Shown piece after piece: positions 58,181-60,202 of a DNA stretch of 60,202 nt. The notes beneath the pieces are model-generated. The model was not told the DNA's origin and made no database searches. It saw only the letters and a list, made by a program, of their open reading frames with translations. How positions within the stretch are numbered: the stretch's first letter is position 1; each line of letters starts with the position of its first letter. Position numbers and translations under genes: made by a program. Origin of the DNA: an uncultured delta proteobacterium (GTDB taxonomy: Bacteria > Myxococcota_A > Polyangia > Polyangiales > Polyangiaceae); contig CAIVJW010000028.1 in the NCBI GenBank assembly GCA_903906315.1, positions 1-60,202 of the forward strand, written 5' to 3'.

Positions 58181-59113
58181 GTGGCTCACCCCTCGGCAGC
58201 GCTCCGCCTCGCCTCCGGGCTCGCGATCGCCTTCGCCGTCGTGGGCGCGGCGCGCGGCGAGGCCGTCGCGTTCCCGCACGTGGTGCAGCGCGGCGAGACG
58301 CTGGCCGCGATCGCGGAGCGAACGTACGGGCGCGTCGAGCTCGAGCAGATCCTGGTCGCGGTGAACGGCCTCGACACCGGCGGCGGCATCCCGATCGTGC
58401 CCGGCATGCGGCTGGAGATCCCCGCGCTCGGCCACCATCGCGCGACGTCCGGCGACACCTGGGCGAGCCTCGCCGACGCGCTGCTCGGCGACCCCGAGCG
58501 CAGCGACGTGCTCGCTACCGCGAACGGATCGCTGCCGTGGCTCGTGCCGTCCGACGGGCAGGAGGTCGTGGTCCCGTACAACCTGCGCTACGTCGTGCAG
58601 CAAGGCGACTCGACACTGACGATCGCTTACCGGTTCCTCGGCGCGCGCGAGAAGGCGTGGCTGCTCGACCGCTACAACCACCTGCACCAGAAGGCGGCGA
58701 AGCGCGGCGTGGTCCTGCTCGTCCCGATCACCGCGCTGCCGCTCACGGCGGAGGGCAAGGCCGAGGCCGCGGGCGCAGGCGCCGCCGTGCGGGCCGAGGG
58801 AGGTGGGCGCGCGCGCGAGGCGCAGCGGCGCGTCGAGGCCGAGCTGCCGCTGCTCGCGACCGAGCTCCGCAGCGGGCGGTGGGCCGACGTGGTCGGCAGG
58901 GGCAACCGGCTGCTCGGCTACGGCGAGCTGTCGAAGCCCGAGGTCGCCCAGATCCAGCGCGCGCTCACCGAGGCGTACGTCGCGCTCGACGCGATCGGGC
59001 TGGCCGAGACGGCGTGCAATGCGTGGCGCGAGGCGGATCCGGGCGCGGAGCTCGATCCGGCGGAGCTGTCACCCAAGATCGTGCGCGCCTGCACGGCGGG
59101 CCTCGGGCGATGA
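58181..59113 (+). CDS. Exported LysM-repeat protein
   Basis: This 310-residue protein has a signal peptide (cut near ARGEA). One clear LysM domain follows (HVVQRGETLAAIAERTYG...PGMRLEIP) and two further LysM-like units (SGDTWASLADALLGD and YVVQQGDSTLTIAYRFLG). LysM binds peptidoglycan or chitin. The C-terminal half is helical with charged residues and one Cys pair near the end. The TGA stop overlaps the start of the Ser/Thr kinase by four bases. Confidence 0.88.
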   Translation: MAHPSAALRLASGLAIAFAVVGAARGEAVAFPHVVQRGETLAAIAERTYGRVELEQILVAVNGLDTGGGIPIVPGMRLEIPALGHHRATSGDTWASLADALLGDPERSDVLATANGSLPWLVPSDGQEVVVPYNLRYVVQQGDSTLTIAYRFLGAREKAWLLDRYNHLHQKAAKRGVVLLVPITALPLTAEGKAEAAGAGAAVRAEGGGRAREAQRRVEAELPLLATELRSGRWADVVGRGNRLLGYGELSKPEVAQIQRALTEAYVALDAIGLAETACNAWREADPGAELDPAELSPKIVRACTAGLGR

Positions 59114-60202
59114 TCGCGAGCGATCCGCCGAGCCACCCCGCGAGCCTCTTGCCGCCCGGCCGCGCGGTCGGCGGGCGCTACGAGATCGTCGGCGCGATCG
59201 GCGAGGGCGGGTCGGGCACGGTGTACCTCGCGCACGACCTCACGACGCCGGCCGGGGTCGATCGCCGCCGCGTCGTGCTCAAGGTCATCCACCGTCACCT
59301 CTGCGGCGACCGCCAGATCTTCGGGCGCTTCCGGCGCGAGGCCGAGATCTTGGAGCACCTCGACAACGACCACCTCGTCAAGCTGCTCGAGGTGCTCGAG
59401 GACGACGGCCTGCTCGTCCTGGTGCTCGAGCACGCGGCGGGGCGATCGCTCGAGGACTTCCTGCGCGATCGCGCGCCCCTATCGCTCGATCTCGCCGTGG
59501 AGATCGCGCTGCAAGTCTGCGCGGCGCTGGGAGCCGCGCACGCCGCGGGCGTCGTCCACCGCGACCTGAAGCCCGCGAACGTGCTCGTCTCCGACAGCCC
59601 CTCGTCGCCTGGAGGCGTGCACGTGCGCGTGCTCGACTTCGGCCTCGCGAAGGTCGTGCGCGGCGATCGGATGGTCACCGGCCTGACCGAGCAGGACATG
59701 ATCTTCGGGACGCCCGAGTACATGGCGCCCGAGCAGGCGCGCGGTGACGAGGTCGATGCGCGCTGCGATCTGTACTCCGCCGGTGTCATGCTCTTCGAGC
59801 TGGCGACGGGCGCGGTGCCGTTCCGCGGACGGACGCCCATCGCGTCGATGAGCGCGCACCTGACGGAGGCGCCGCGATCGCCGCGCGTCGCGCGCCCCGA
59901 CCTCTCCCGCGCGCTCGAGGCCGTGATCCTGCGCGCGCTCGCGAAGGCGAAGGAGGATCGCTTCCCGACGGCCAAGGCGTTCGCCGAGGCGCTGGCCGCC
60001 GCGAGGGAGCGCACGCACGTGGTCGCGCTCTCGGGCCACCCGGCGGCCAACGTCGATCTCGCCGACACGGACCTTCACCTCGAGGCGGCCGCGCCGGAGG
60101 CCGCGCGCATCGTCGTCGGGAAGCGGGCGGGCGGCGCCGGAGCGCTCGCCGCGACCGTCCACGCCGCGCCCGGCGTCGCGGCGGCGCCGCCCACGCGCGC
60201 CG
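59110..60202 (+). CDS. Ser/Thr protein kinase, C-terminus outside window
   Basis: 364 codons are present and the frame is open at the window edge. The kinase domain (about residues 24-300) has a Gly-rich loop IGEGGSGTVYL, Lys58, Glu78, HRDLKPAN with Asp152, DFG with Asp176 and GTPEYMAPEQ. All catalytic residues are intact, so it should phosphorylate proteins. After the domain comes an Ala/Arg-rich juxta-region. It starts at ATG 59110, inside the stop of the LysM gene, so the two may sense and signal a wall-related cue together, as inference. Confidence 0.93.
   Translation, partial: MIASDPPSHPASLLPPGRAVGGRYEIVGAIGEGGSGTVYLAHDLTTPAGVDRRRVVLKVIHRHLCGDRQIFGRFRREAEILEHLDNDHLVKLLEVLEDDGLLVLVLEHAAGRSLEDFLRDRAPLSLDLAVEIALQVCAALGAAHAAGVVHRDLKPANVLVSDSPSSPGGVHVRVLDFGLAKVVRGDRMVTGLTEQDMIFGTPEYMAPEQARGDEVDARCDLYSAGVMLFELATGAVPFRGRTPIASMSAHLTEAPRSPRVARPDLSRALEAVILRALAKAKEDRFPTAKAFAEALAAARERTHVVALSGHPAANVDLADTDLHLEAAAPEAARIVVGKRAGGAGALAATVHAAPGVAAAPPTRA

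Overview
The window looks like chromosomal DNA from a myxobacterium (Myxococcota), most likely of the Polyangiales/Sorangiineae type. The evidence is a very GC-rich composition with G or C at nearly every third codon position, a Ser/Thr kinase fused to a sigma-54 activator, a MYXO-CTERM-like C-terminus, a second eukaryotic-type kinase, and about ten lipoproteins whose lipobox is often followed by a Gly/Ala/Thr-rich linker. Genus and species cannot be read from the sequence. There is no transposase, integrase, phage gene, CRISPR array or rRNA gene. One tRNA gene is present (tRNA-Ala, anticodon GGC).

Layout. 1-2747 (minus): truncated lipoprotein, von Willebrand A lipoprotein, alpha/beta hydrolase. 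2922-8793 (plus): secreted protein, 1508-residue kinase/TPR/GAF/sigma-54 regulator and a Lys-rich small protein, joined by 4-base start/stop overlaps. 8914-20883: MYXO-CTERM surface protein, PrkA kinase, lipoproteins (one with a C-type-lectin-like domain), an M15/DUF882-like peptidase, Sua5 and a half-size EamA protein. 20920-33683: an information-processing core, with prs, a GST-like gene, rplY, pth, rpsF, rpsR and rplI in one direction and dnaB further along on the same strand. rplI and dnaB are separated by a PfkB kinase and two large lipoproteins. ribF lies divergent to prs. 33833-43509: DUF4912 protein, DsbD plus lipoprotein, TPR protein, two related small four-Cys proteins, a PilZ-less conserved myxobacterial protein, a two-domain sulfurtransferase and the tRNA. 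43696-53397: acyl-CoA dehydrogenase, RimK plus a crotonase-family protein, glycosyltransferase 2, rhodanese plus DUF1015, a MinD/J-domain/HTH fusion overlapping a GT-C-type membrane protein. 53407-60202: a radical SAM/SPASM enzyme divergent from a tandem-repeat lipoprotein, a Cys/Gly-rich protein, a lipoprotein resembling cholesterol-dependent cytolysins, and a LysM protein overlapping a Ser/Thr kinase cut by the window edge.

Three things stand out. First, the radical SAM/SPASM gene beside a lipoprotein with four YGIPVET motifs and five Cys/DGDG units, then a protein with 13 Cys in its first 50 residues, may be a peptide- or protein-modification system. Second, the lipoprotein at 56331 carries thiol-activated-cytolysin signatures. 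Third, many genes on both strands have a TGnTAnnnT element (extended -10) ending only 5-13 bases before the start codon. This suggests leaderless or nearly leaderless transcripts and helps choose several start codons.
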